11,903 nt of DNA from positions 3,661 through 15,563 of the forward strand of contig NZWA01000033.1 of assembly GCA_002697505.1 (NCBI GenBank), written 5' to 3'. The notes beneath the pieces are model-generated. The model was not told the origin of the DNA. It searched no databases and saw only the letters and a program-made list of their open reading frames with translations. Source of the stretch: Flavobacteriales bacterium (GTDB lineage: Bacteria > Bacteroidota > Bacteroidia > Flavobacteriales > BACL11). This document shows positions 1 to 7,179 of the stretch, piece after piece (positions within the stretch are counted from its first letter, which is position 1; every line of letters begins with the position of its first letter). The position numbers were made by a program, and so were the translations under genes.

Positions 1-1718
1 TAATCAGAAGAAATAAAACCTTGATCAATCAAAGAGGTTGGTTCATCAACAATCAAACCATTAATTGTTGAACCACAACCGCTAGCATCCGTTATAGTAA
101 CAGAATAATTTCCTGAGGATAAATTAGTTATATCTTCAGATGTTGCTCCGTTTGACCATAAGAACGAAAATGGAGGCAATCCACCACTAACTATTAAATC
201 AATACTTCCGTCAGCAAATCCGTTACAACTAATATCTGTTATATTCTCTAATGTAGTATAAGAATTTAATCCAACAATAAAAGTTGCAGCAGAAGTACAA
301 CCATCTTGATCTGTAACAATTAAATCATACTGACCAGGCTCTAATCCGCTAATATCTTCGGTGCTGGCTGTAAATCCATTTGGGCCAGTCCAACTATATA
401 TTGGAACACCTGACACACCACTAACAGTAACATCAATAGAGCCATCTTGATAACCTGGACAAGTTACATCTTGTGTAATATCCATAAATGTAAATCCAGA
501 GGATGATGTTAAATCAATTTGATATGTGTAAGATGATGTATTTTGAATACAAGCATCATCAATTAAATCAACAGTAAAGAAAAAGGGCGAATTTAACAAA
601 TCTGCGTATTGTGGCACCCATGAAAATGTTCCAATAGGGTTATTTGTACCATTATTTGCAATAGTGAAGGTTGCATTATTAGGTAAATTACTAGCAGACA
701 TGGTTATATTTGTGGAACCACCAGGAGGAGATGTTAAACCATTAATATCAAATGTCATGACTGATGATCCGTTAGCACAAAAATAAAAGGAATTAACTAA
801 AGGTCCAGCCAAAATCAATGTGTCTATTCCTGTTAAATTAGGTGGATTACTGTTGCAACCTAAAATAACAGATTGTATGTCTCTAGCTATACTACCAATT
901 AAATTACCGTTTCTGTATTCATCCACCCTAACAGCCCAGATAGTTGTGAGTTGGGTAGTTGGAAAAAAAGATATATTCCCAGTGTTAGCATCAAAATTCA
1001 TTGTACCATTAAATGGTAACTGTGCAGTATAACCTCCATTATATGGAACATTATTAACATTATTATCATAACCAAACCAATTAAAGTTGTTTAAAGGATT
1101 AACTAAATTATATACTAAAGAATCTCCGTCAATATCAGTGGCAGCTGTTGAATAGTTTGTATTAGAATTTACACAAAGGTAGCCAGGGGGATAATTATTC
1201 CATGTTGGAGAATTATTACATCCCACTGCACTTGTATTGTTAATTATAGCCTGAACACAAATAGAATAATCATCTGAAAAATTTACTGTTGTTATTTGAG
1301 GATTTCTTGCATACATTGCGGCAGTAATGGTCCAATCATTTCTAGCATACGGTAAATTAATAATTCCTTCATAAGTGTAAACTTGTGTTTGATTTGTACT
1401 CCCACCACTGCAAGATCCTGTATATGGACATGAAGGGGATGAAGAAATTGTTGGATAAACAGGAACAGGAAAAGGAGTAATAGATACTAGTGAAAAATTT
1501 TGATTATAACCGACACCATTTGAAATATTTAAATAACCTCCATCACTACCAAAGGTATTGGGAGCATTAACACCACTACACTCTCTGTAAAATCTCAAAG
1601 TTACTTTATATTGATTTGTAGATATGCATTCATATGTTAAATCAATACCAGCAGCGTGTGTGGCATATAAATGTTCAATGCTGAAAACAAATATAAATAT
1701 CAATAATAAACTCCTCAC
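1..1718 (-). CDS. Large secreted SprB-repeat protein, N-terminal part (runs off left edge)
   Basis: The minus strand is open without a stop from 1718 to the window edge (572 complete codons), so this is the N-terminal part of a larger protein. I chose the GTG at 1718-1716 because it opens a good signal peptide (MRSLLLIFIFVFSIEHLYA, then THAAG); the next in-frame ATG lies deep inside the mature protein. After the signal comes HAAGIDLTYEC...YRECSGV, an N-terminus that I recognise from large Bacteroidota proteins annotated as gliding-motility associated. The middle is rich in Asn, Thr, Gly and Tyr and includes a cadherin-like stretch (DIDGDSLVYNL). From about residue 416 there are two SprB-type repeats, with Cys420 and Cys498 at equivalent places. 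Proteins of this kind are usually exported by T9SS and displayed on the surface; the C-terminus that would prove this is outside the window. Exact role unknown (adhesin or gliding-related). Confidence 0.85.
   Translation of the reverse strand, partial: MRSLLLIFIFVFSIEHLYATHAAGIDLTYECISTNQYKVTLRFYRECSGVNAPNTFGSDGGYLNISNGVGYNQNFSLVSITPFPVPVYPTISSSPSCPYTGSCSGGSTNQTQVYTYEGIINLPYARNDWTITAAMYARNPQITTVNFSDDYSICVQAIINNTSAVGCNNSPTWNNYPPGYLCVNSNTNYSTAATDIDGDSLVYNLVNPLNNFNWFGYDNNVNNVPYNGGYTAQLPFNGTMNFDANTGNISFFPTTQLTTIWAVRVDEYRNGNLIGSIARDIQSVILGCNSNPPNLTGIDTLILAGPLVNSFYFCANGSSVMTFDINGLTSPPGGSTNITMSASNLPNNATFTIANNGTNNPIGTFSWVPQYADLLNSPFFFTVDLIDDACIQNTSSYTYQIDLTSSSGFTFMDITQDVTCPGYQDGSIDVTVSGVSGVPIYSWTGPNGFTASTEDISGLEPGQYDLIVTDQDGCTSAATFIVGLNSYTTLENITDISCNGFADGSIDLIVSGGLPPFSFLWSNGATSEDITNLSSGNYSVTITDASGCGSTINGLIVDEPTSLIDQGFISSD
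50..475 (-). repeat. Two tandem SprB-type protein repeats
   Basis: Within the large secreted protein two units of about 78 residues follow each other. Each has a Cys, then DGSID, a V-S-G turn, a W (SWTGPNG and LWSNGAT), a (S/T)EDI segment and a G-x-Y-x-(L/V)-x-(V/I)-T-D-x-x-G-C ending. The first spans roughly 475-262 and the second roughly 240-50. This is the pattern of the SprB repeat (Pfam PF13573) found in the flavobacterial gliding adhesin SprB. The DNA is diverged between units, so this is a protein repeat rather than a recent DNA duplication. More copies may lie to the left of the window. Confidence 0.75.
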
Positions 1719-1722
1719 ATTG

Positions 1723-1730
1723 CAAAAATA
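1723..1730 (-). promoter_or_regulatory. Candidate -7 promoter element (TATTTTTG) for the SprB-repeat gene
   Basis: Read on the minus strand, TATTTTTG fits the Bacteroidota -7 consensus TAnnTTTG exactly. It ends only four bases before the GTG start codon, so a transcript from here would have almost no leader. I found no clear -33 TTG at the usual distance, and such octamers are frequent in AT-rich DNA, so this is a modest call. Confidence 0.4.
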
Positions 1731-1759
1731 CGATAATCTGATTAAATAAAAAAAAATAT

Positions 1760-1767
1760 TATGTTTG
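1760..1767 (+). promoter_or_regulatory. Candidate -7 promoter element (TATGTTTG) for the CxxCH protein gene
   Basis: TATGTTTG matches TAnnTTTG exactly and lies 25 bases before the ATG at 1793, which would leave a leader of about 20 nt. The -33 region shows only CTG at 1738-1740, with a 19-base gap, instead of TTG. It sits in the 74-bp divergent spacer, back to back with the element of the SprB-repeat gene. Confidence 0.45.
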
Positions 1768-1792
1768 TCGATAATCAATTACAAAAATTAAA

Positions 1793-2578
1793 ATGAATAA
1801 ATTAATAATTATCTTAAGTGGACTAATATTTACATCAATAATATTTTATCCAAATCTTACTAATTCCAACGGAAATGGATCGCCAGGTGGAAAGACTGGT
1901 TCAATAGGTGATAATGGAGTTTCATGCACCGCATGTCATTATGCAGGAAATGGAAACGGAGCAAATATTACTACAAATATTCCGGCAAGTGGATACATAC
2001 CGGGACAAACATACACTGTTACTGCTTCAATACAGCAAAATAATATTTCCAAATTTGGTTTTGAACTTACTGCTGAGGATGAAAATGGACAGAAAAAAGG
2101 AATGTTTACTATAACTAATACCGTTGAAACAAAATTAACCAATAATGGATCAGCAGTTACTCACAAAGGAACTGGTACATCTGGACAATCAATTAAAACT
2201 TGGACTTTCGACTGGACTGCACCTGGGTTTGCAACATCAACAGGATATGTAAAATTTTGGGGTTCATTTTTAGCTGCTAATGGAGACTTTACAAATAGTG
2301 GTGATATATATCATTTCGATACTACTTCTTATGTTGAAGAACAAACTAACAGCATATTTGAAGTTAATAATGAAATTAGTATAAATGGAAATAAAATTTA
2401 TTTTAATAAAAATATATCTAAAATTTTAATTTATGATATTTCAGGAAAACTAATTAAACACAAAAATAATTTTAATAATAATTTTATTGATTTAAGTGAG
2501 TTTAATTCTGCTTTTTATATTGTAAAAGCCTTGGATATTAATGAAAATTATACAACAAAAAAAATATTTTTACAATAA
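1793..2578 (+). CDS. Secreted CxxCH-motif protein with T9SS sorting tail
   Basis: A 261-residue exported protein. Residues 1-25 form a signal peptide with a hydrophobic core (LIIILSGLIFTSIIF). Then comes SPGGKTGSIGD...CTACH (CxxCH at residues 45-49), followed by a beta-rich region with GYIPGQTYTVTA and FGFELTAEDENG. This combination, a Gly-rich lead into one CxxCH and then a Reeler-like beta domain, matches proteins I know as 'choice-of-anchor V' domain proteins. The last 75 or so residues (KILIYDISGKLI ... FYIVKALD ... KKIFL) are a type A T9SS C-terminal sorting domain, so export across the outer membrane by T9SS is expected. CxxCH could attach one c-type haem, but no distal axial ligand is obvious, so haem binding is inference. 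It is divergent from the SprB-repeat gene and followed by its own terminator, so probably monocistronic. Function unknown. Confidence 0.85.
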   Translation: MNKLIIILSGLIFTSIIFYPNLTNSNGNGSPGGKTGSIGDNGVSCTACHYAGNGNGANITTNIPASGYIPGQTYTVTASIQQNNISKFGFELTAEDENGQKKGMFTITNTVETKLTNNGSAVTHKGTGTSGQSIKTWTFDWTAPGFATSTGYVKFWGSFLAANGDFTNSGDIYHFDTTSYVEEQTNSIFEVNNEISINGNKIYFNKNISKILIYDISGKLIKHKNNFNNNFIDLSEFNSAFYIVKALDINENYTTKKIFLQ

Positions 2579-2628
2579 TAAAAAAAGCTTTAAATAAAAA
2601 TATATAAAAAACTGATTATTAATAATTT

Positions 2629-2667
2629 AAAAGTATGATATGACATTTTGTCATTATACTTTTTTTA
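2629..2667 (+). terminator. Hairpin terminator after the CxxCH protein gene
   Basis: Bases 2629-2636 (AAAAGTAT) pair with 2656-2663 (ATACTTTT) and 2640-2645 (ATGACA) with 2649-2654 (TGTCAT). There is a small internal bulge (GAT against T), a TTT loop and a run of seven T at 2660-2666. It lies 50 bp after the stop codon and about 23 bp before trmD, which suits termination of the upstream gene. It is AT-rich and therefore only moderately stable. Confidence 0.6.
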
Positions 2668-2675
2668 GTAATTTG
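2648..2675 (+). promoter_or_regulatory. Possible trmD promoter overlapping the terminator hairpin
   Basis: TTG at 2648-2650 and TAATTTG at 2669-2675 are 18 bases apart, as expected for a Bacteroidota -33/-7 pair. However the second element is one base shorter than TAnnTTTG. It ends 14 bases before the trmD ATG at 2690. The -33 part lies in the loop and 3' arm of the terminator hairpin. Weak, from position and partial consensus only. Confidence 0.3.
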
Positions 2676-2689
2676 ATATGTAAATTAAT

Positions 2690-3364
2690 ATGAGAATAGA
2701 CATTGTAACAATCTTTCCAAAATTTTTTAATTCAATAAAAAATCACTCAATTATAAAGCGCTCCATAGTCAAAAAAAAAGTTGAAATATTTACGCATGAC
2801 ATAAGAAATTTTTCAAAAAACAAACAAAAAAGCGTAGATGATTATCAATTTGGAGGAGATCCTGGAATGGTCTTACAAGTTCAGCCAATTGATGATTGCA
2901 TCAGTCAACTGAAATCAGAGAGAGATTACTGCGAAATCATTTATTTATCCCCATGTGGAGAAACTTTAAATCAAGTAGAATGCAACAGACTATCTGTTTT
3001 AAAAAATATTATCTTACTTTGCGGTAACTACAAAGGAATAGATCAAAGAGCAATTGATCTACATGCAACCAAAGAAATTTCAATTGGAGACTATGTGCTA
3101 ACCGGAGGAGAATTTGCCGCCTCAATTGTTTTAGATTCTGTAGTCCGACTTATACCAGGAGTAATTTCTAATGAGTCATCAGCCTTATTTGATTCATTTC
3201 AAGACAACTTACTTGCTCACCCGATATATTCAAGACCAGCTTTATACAAAAACTTACAAGTTCCAGATGTATTACTTTCAGGAGATACTAAAAAAATTGA
3301 CGAATGGAAAGAAAAGCAGATCATTAAAGTTACTAAAAACAAAAGACCTGATCTTCTAGATTAA
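2690..3364 (+). CDS. trmD: tRNA (guanine-37-N1)-methyltransferase
   Basis: TrmD transfers a methyl group from S-adenosylmethionine to N1 of G37, next to the anticodon, which prevents +1 frameshifting. The 224-residue length is normal. Family signatures in order: RIDIVTIFP (2-10), DDYQFGGDPGM (50-60), YLSPCG (85-90), LCGNYKGID (110-118), EISIGDYVLTGGE (129-141, part of the SAM-binding trefoil knot), R153 and D168 in VVRLIPGV...FDSF (equivalent to the catalytic Arg154 and Asp169 of the E. coli enzyme), HPIYSRP (177-183) and VPDVLLSGD (191-199). One oddity is Asp57, where the glycine loop is normally GGGxG. rplS follows 71 bp downstream, the usual partner. The upstream members of the classic operon, rpsP and rimM, are absent here. 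Confidence 0.96.
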   Translation: MRIDIVTIFPKFFNSIKNHSIIKRSIVKKKVEIFTHDIRNFSKNKQKSVDDYQFGGDPGMVLQVQPIDDCISQLKSERDYCEIIYLSPCGETLNQVECNRLSVLKNIILLCGNYKGIDQRAIDLHATKEISIGDYVLTGGEFAASIVLDSVVRLIPGVISNESSALFDSFQDNLLAHPIYSRPALYKNLQVPDVLLSGDTKKIDEWKEKQIIKVTKNKRPDLLD

Positions 3365-3405
3365 AATATATGTCGTTTTAAAGCTACAAAACAAAATATT
3401 TATTG

Positions 3406-3413
3406 TAATATTG
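3406..3413 (+). promoter_or_regulatory. Weak -7-like element before rplS
   Basis: TAATATTG differs from TAnnTTTG at one base and lies 22 bases before the rplS start. The 71-bp gap after trmD leaves room for a separate rplS promoter, and no terminator hairpin is visible between the two genes, so read-through from trmD is equally possible. No -33 TTG is present at the expected distance. Confidence 0.2.
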
Positions 3414-3435
3414 CAAACCTTTAAATAAAAATAAA

Positions 3436-3780
3436 ATGGATATTGTAAATGAGATTTCTAGCGAGTTAACACCAAAAAAAGATCTTCCTAAATTTAAATC
3501 AGGAGATAATATTACTGTTTTTTACACTATTAAAGAAGGAAACAAACAAAGAACACAGTTTTTTAAAGGAGATGTTATTCAAAGAAAAGGTAGCGGGTCC
3601 ACTGAAACCTTTACTATTAGAAAAATTTCACATTCAATTGGTGTGGAAAGGATATTTCCAATTAACTCCCCTACAATTGAAAAAATTGAAATAAATAAAA
3701 AAGGAAGAGTTAGAAGAGCGAGAATATTTTATTTAAGAAAACTACAAGGTAAAAAAGCTAGAATAAAAGAAGTTAGATAA
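3436..3780 (+). CDS. rplS: 50S ribosomal protein L19
   Basis: L19 is a structural protein of the large ribosomal subunit, located at the interface with the 30S subunit. The 114-residue, strongly basic product shows the family order: FKSGDNITVFYTIKEGNKQRTQ near residues 20-41, then FKGDVIQRKGSGSTETFTIRKIS, GVERIFPINSPTIEKIEI and the basic C-terminal RVRRARIFYLRKLQGKKARIKE. Length is typical, and the gene follows trmD in the common order. The start is the first ATG and leaves the usual short N-terminal helix (MDIVNEISSE). No unusual features. Confidence 0.98.
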   Translation: MDIVNEISSELTPKKDLPKFKSGDNITVFYTIKEGNKQRTQFFKGDVIQRKGSGSTETFTIRKISHSIGVERIFPINSPTIEKIEINKKGRVRRARIFYLRKLQGKKARIKEVR

Positions 3781-3928
3781 ATTAGTAATTAAACATAAAT
3801 TACAAAATATTATAACTTCAAAGAATCAACAAAATCTCTATCTATTTATCAATCAATACTTTTAAAAAAGTTAATCAAGATCTGATAGACTATTAACAGT
3901 CATGAGCAATTTACATACTTTAATAAAA
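3781..3928. other. Convergent intergenic spacer after rplS
   Basis: This is the longest non-coding stretch of the window, 148 bp between the convergent ends of rplS and the PorE-like gene. It is AT-rich and I found no ORF, RNA gene or GC-rich terminator in it. A perfect 9-bp, A/T-only inverted repeat lies at its right end (TAAAATTAT at 3924-3932, ATAATTTTA at 3939-3947) and spans the stop codon of the minus-strand gene. It could weakly help transcript ending but has no GC pairs. Confidence 0.5.
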
Positions 3929-5905
3929 TTATTTACTTATAATTTTAAACTCAGTTCTTCTATTTTTTGATCTACCCTCTTCACTATCATTATTATCTAC
4001 AGGAAACTCTTCACCAAACCCATTGTATGAAATTCTATTTTTTTGAATGCCATTAGAAATTATATATTCATAAACCGATTTCGCTCTATTTTCTGATAGA
4101 ATTTGATTATCAGCTGAAGAACCAACATTATCTGTATATCCATTAATTTCAATTACAATTGACTTATTAACCCTAAGGTAATTAATAAACTCATTTATAA
4201 CCTGTCCTGAAACTTGATTTATTTCATAAGAATTAGTAGCAAAATAAATATTATCAATTTTAAATGAACTTCCTGCACTTAACTGTTCCAAATCAATATT
4301 TAAAGTGCTTGGCGAAATATAAGTTGAATCTTTAGCATCAATATATTTAGAGTAAAAGGCATAACCTTCCTCTTTTATTGACAATAGCACATCATCATTA
4401 TCTTCTAATGTAATTGCTCCAACATAAGAACCTTTATTTACTTTAATAGTTGTGATTTTTTGAGTAGTAAGATTCTTTACTTCAATTTCAATATCTTTTG
4501 CAAATGTTCCATCTTCATCATAAAGATCTCCCTTTAAAAATAAAACTCTTTCTGGCTTAGCGGCTTCATGTAGCGGAAAACCATATATATCCCATCCACC
4601 TTCACCAATTAATTTATTAGAAGCAAAATAAGCAGTTTTACCATCTGTACTAACAAACAAAGACACTTCATCAGTTGATGTATTTATTGGGTATCCAATA
4701 TTAATTGGTTTTTGCCATTTTCCTAACGAATCTTTTCGTGAATAAAATATATCAAATCCACCTAATGTTGGGAAATTTGTTGATGAAAAAAACAATGTTT
4801 TTCCATCTGTATGAAGAAATGGTGATTTTTCTTCTTCAGCACTATTAATATCAGTTCCTAAATTTTTCGGTGCACTCCACTGATTATTTTCAAAATTTAT
4901 TTCATATAAATCTGTTTTTCCATAGCCCCCCTTCCTATTACTTGAAAAAATAATTGTATTTCCATCTGATGAGACTGTTGGTTGTGAATCCCAAGCATTC
5001 TTTTTAGAAATACTTTTTGGAAATTCTCTGGATTCAGACCATCTGTATGTACCATCAGCACTTTTTATTTTAGTTGTATAGTATATATCACAATTATTAT
5101 AGCCCTTAGAGTCTCTAGAACACTTAGTATAGTACAAAATATTATTGTCAATTGTAACTGTTGCACCCCCTTCGTTGTCTGTACGATTAAAAGGGTATTT
5201 CATTGCATCTCCATCACTAAAAACACCATCTTTTTTTTGACTTAATGTAAATTCTTCAACGCTTGTCTCAGCAATGTCCTGTTTAGTTTTTTTAATGAGT
5301 CTTCTAGTGTAAAATGCATATTCTTGGTCAGGAGATATGATGGCTAAATACTCATCATACTTTGATGAAATCCCTTTTATAACAAAAGGCTTAAATTCAA
5401 CAGGATCACTTATTATATCTGATAGTATTTTTGCTTTTTCATACATCATGACTCCATCCGAATAATATGGATCCGCAAGTTCTAGTTCAATACTTTTTTT
5501 TAAATAATTGGCTGATGCAACATAATCTTTTTGAATAAACGAAATATGTCCCAAAAAATAATAAACATTTGGAAATACATCTGGACAACTTTCAATAACT
5601 TTAAGACCTTGCTCCATTGCATCAAAATATTTTTCTCTTAGCCAATATATTTCGGTTTTAAGAACTGATCTGTGTAATGGAGATATCAATTTATTTGCAA
5701 GGTCCATGGCGTTGTATAATCTTTTAATATCTTGTCTTCCTTTAATAATAACAGACTCTGCTTTGTTAAATTTCTTCCTTTCTTTTTTATCATCCAATAT
5801 CAAACAATCTACATTTTCTTCTAAACTTAGCGAATCAACGCTATAAAGCTCTTGACTGAAAATAATATTAGGAATTAATAAAAATATAATGATAAAATTA
5901 TACAT
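3929..5905 (-). CDS. PorE-like OmpA family protein (TPR, beta-propeller, CRD, OmpA)
   Basis: A 658-residue envelope protein. Residues 1-18 are a signal peptide ending IIFSQ, with no lipobox Cys. TPR-like helices follow (about 30-170, with YYFLGHISFIQKDYVASANYLKKSIEL), then PD40/WD40-like propeller blades (about 180-450; motifs QPTVSSDGNTIIFSSNRKGG, SPFLHTDGKTLFFSS, SLFVSTDGKTAYFASN). Next is a carboxypeptidase-regulatory-like domain (about 452-523, GDLYDEDG...IEIEVKN) and an OmpA C-terminal domain (548-658). In the last, D592 (GYTDNVGS) and R607 (LSENRAKSV) are the expected peptidoglycan-binding pair, 15 residues apart. This order is that of PorE (PG1058) of Porphyromonas gingivalis, a T9SS component thought to anchor the secretion machine to peptidoglycan. 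Bacteroidota carry paralogues of the same layout, so the name PorE is not assured. It is last in the aroC-symporter operon, 4 bp after the symporter. Confidence 0.88.
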   Translation of the reverse strand: MYNFIIIFLLIPNIIFSQELYSVDSLSLEENVDCLILDDKKERKKFNKAESVIIKGRQDIKRLYNAMDLANKLISPLHRSVLKTEIYWLREKYFDAMEQGLKVIESCPDVFPNVYYFLGHISFIQKDYVASANYLKKSIELELADPYYSDGVMMYEKAKILSDIISDPVEFKPFVIKGISSKYDEYLAIISPDQEYAFYTRRLIKKTKQDIAETSVEEFTLSQKKDGVFSDGDAMKYPFNRTDNEGGATVTIDNNILYYTKCSRDSKGYNNCDIYYTTKIKSADGTYRWSESREFPKSISKKNAWDSQPTVSSDGNTIIFSSNRKGGYGKTDLYEINFENNQWSAPKNLGTDINSAEEEKSPFLHTDGKTLFFSSTNFPTLGGFDIFYSRKDSLGKWQKPINIGYPINTSTDEVSLFVSTDGKTAYFASNKLIGEGGWDIYGFPLHEAAKPERVLFLKGDLYDEDGTFAKDIEIEVKNLTTQKITTIKVNKGSYVGAITLEDNDDVLLSIKEEGYAFYSKYIDAKDSTYISPSTLNIDLEQLSAGSSFKIDNIYFATNSYEINQVSGQVINEFINYLRVNKSIVIEINGYTDNVGSSADNQILSENRAKSVYEYIISNGIQKNRISYNGFGEEFPVDNNDSEEGRSKNRRTEFKIISK

Positions 5906-5909
5906 ATAG

Positions 5910-7178
5910 TTAAATACTTTTCGAGGGGTTTAAAGATGATACAACAGCAGCAATTGTAGCATCTCCAGTAACATTAACAACTGTTCTTAACATATCTAAA
6001 ATTCTATCAACAGCAAAAATTAAAGCAATTCCTTCAGGATTAATACCAATTGCACTTAAAACTATCACTAGCATTACCATTCCTGCTCCTGGAACTGCAG
6101 CAGCACCAATTGAAGCAAGTGTAGCAGTTAAAACAATTGTTAGTTGTGCAGATAAATCCAAATCATAACCAAATGCTTGTGCGATAAATACAGCAGCTAC
6201 TGCTTGATAAAGAGATGTACCATCCATATTAATTGTAGCCCCTAGAGGTAATACGAAAGATGAAACTTCTTTTGAAACATTTAATTTTTCTTCACACCTT
6301 TCCATTGTTACAGGAAGAGTAGCAGCGCTTGAGCTCGTTGAAAATGCTAACATCTGTGCAGGAGAAATTGCTTTAAAAAAATCTATGTATTTTATCTTAG
6401 TAAATGATCTTAAAACAATTGGGTAAGCAATTAAAATCATTAACATTAATCCTAAAATAACATTTAATGAATAAATAGCTAAAGCAGCGAACAACTCTCC
6501 GCTTGCCCCATAGTCTACTATAAGAGATGATAAAAGAGAAAAAACACCATAAGGAGCAAACATCATAATAATATCAACTATTTGTAATATTATATCATTT
6601 ATACCATCAAAAAATCCTTTAACATATATAGTTTTTTCTTTGGGCAACATAATCAACGAAATACTAAACAATATTGCAAAGAAAATTATCTGTAACATAT
6701 TTCCATTATCGCTAGCTGAACTAAAAATATTTGAAGGAACAATATCAACAAGAAATTGTAATGGACCATTTTCTTGAACATTTTCAGCTGCTAAAATTTT
6801 GGAATTTGTGTTGTTAGAATAAGTTTGTTGCAGTTCAATTCTTTTCTCCTCTGAAAAGACCTTGCCTGGATTAATGATATTAACAAGAGACAAGCCTATT
6901 ACTACAGAAATTACTGTTGAGAGCAAATAAAAAATTATAGTTTTACCTCCAATTTTTGACAAACTAGAAATACTTGAAAGAGAAGCAACTCCCTTTACCA
7001 AAGAAGCAAAAACCAATGGCAAAGCAATTAGCTTTAACAAATTTACAAATATTATACCCCATGGCTTAATCCAAAATCTTGTGAACTCAGTCCAATTATA
7101 ATAACTTGCAATTAGTCCGAACACAACTCCAAAAAACATTCCAATAATTATTTTCCAATGTAAAGCCAAATTTCTCAT
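5910..7178 (-). CDS. Dicarboxylate/amino acid:cation symporter (DAACS/GltP family)
   Basis: A 422-residue polytopic inner-membrane transporter of the family containing GltP, DctA and archaeal GltPh; it couples uptake of acidic amino acids or C4-dicarboxylates to Na+ or H+. Visible hallmarks: the Ser-rich hairpin STSSSAATLPVT (280-291), NMDGT (317-321) in helix 7, and DRILDMLRTVVNVTGD (391-406) in helix 8. By comparison with GltPh, D391, D395, R398, N402 and D406 match cation- and substrate-binding positions; the Arg is associated with acidic substrates. Which substrate is used cannot be decided from sequence. The loop at about 105-140 (KVFSEEKRIEL...NNTNSK) is hydrophilic, as in relatives. 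The gene starts 1 bp after the aroC stop and is followed by the PorE-like gene after 4 bp, so translational coupling is likely. Confidence 0.93.
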   Translation of the reverse strand: MRNLALHWKIIIGMFFGVVFGLIASYYNWTEFTRFWIKPWGIIFVNLLKLIALPLVFASLVKGVASLSSISSLSKIGGKTIIFYLLSTVISVVIGLSLVNIINPGKVFSEEKRIELQQTYSNNTNSKILAAENVQENGPLQFLVDIVPSNIFSSASDNGNMLQIIFFAILFSISLIMLPKEKTIYVKGFFDGINDIILQIVDIIMMFAPYGVFSLLSSLIVDYGASGELFAALAIYSLNVILGLMLMILIAYPIVLRSFTKIKYIDFFKAISPAQMLAFSTSSSAATLPVTMERCEEKLNVSKEVSSFVLPLGATINMDGTSLYQAVAAVFIAQAFGYDLDLSAQLTIVLTATLASIGAAAVPGAGMVMLVIVLSAIGINPEGIALIFAVDRILDMLRTVVNVTGDATIAAVVSSLNPSKSI

Positions 7179-7179
7179 G

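Noticed and set aside
820..1032. Plus-strand open frame of 70 codons
   Set aside because: It lies antisense to the continuous minus-strand frame of the SprB-repeat protein, which has clear domain signatures; the plus-strand translation has no recognisable features.
1908..2142. Short overlapping frames on both strands inside the CxxCH protein gene
   Set aside because: They are frame shadows of a gene with a signal peptide, family motif and sorting tail.
3171..3359. Plus-strand frame within trmD
   Set aside because: Out-of-frame shadow of the conserved TrmD C-terminal region.
3924..3947. 9-bp A/T-only inverted repeat as a terminator of the PorE-like gene
   Set aside because: Perfect but without any GC pair and lacking a proper T-run; such repeats arise readily in DNA this AT-rich, so it is noted only in the spacer description.
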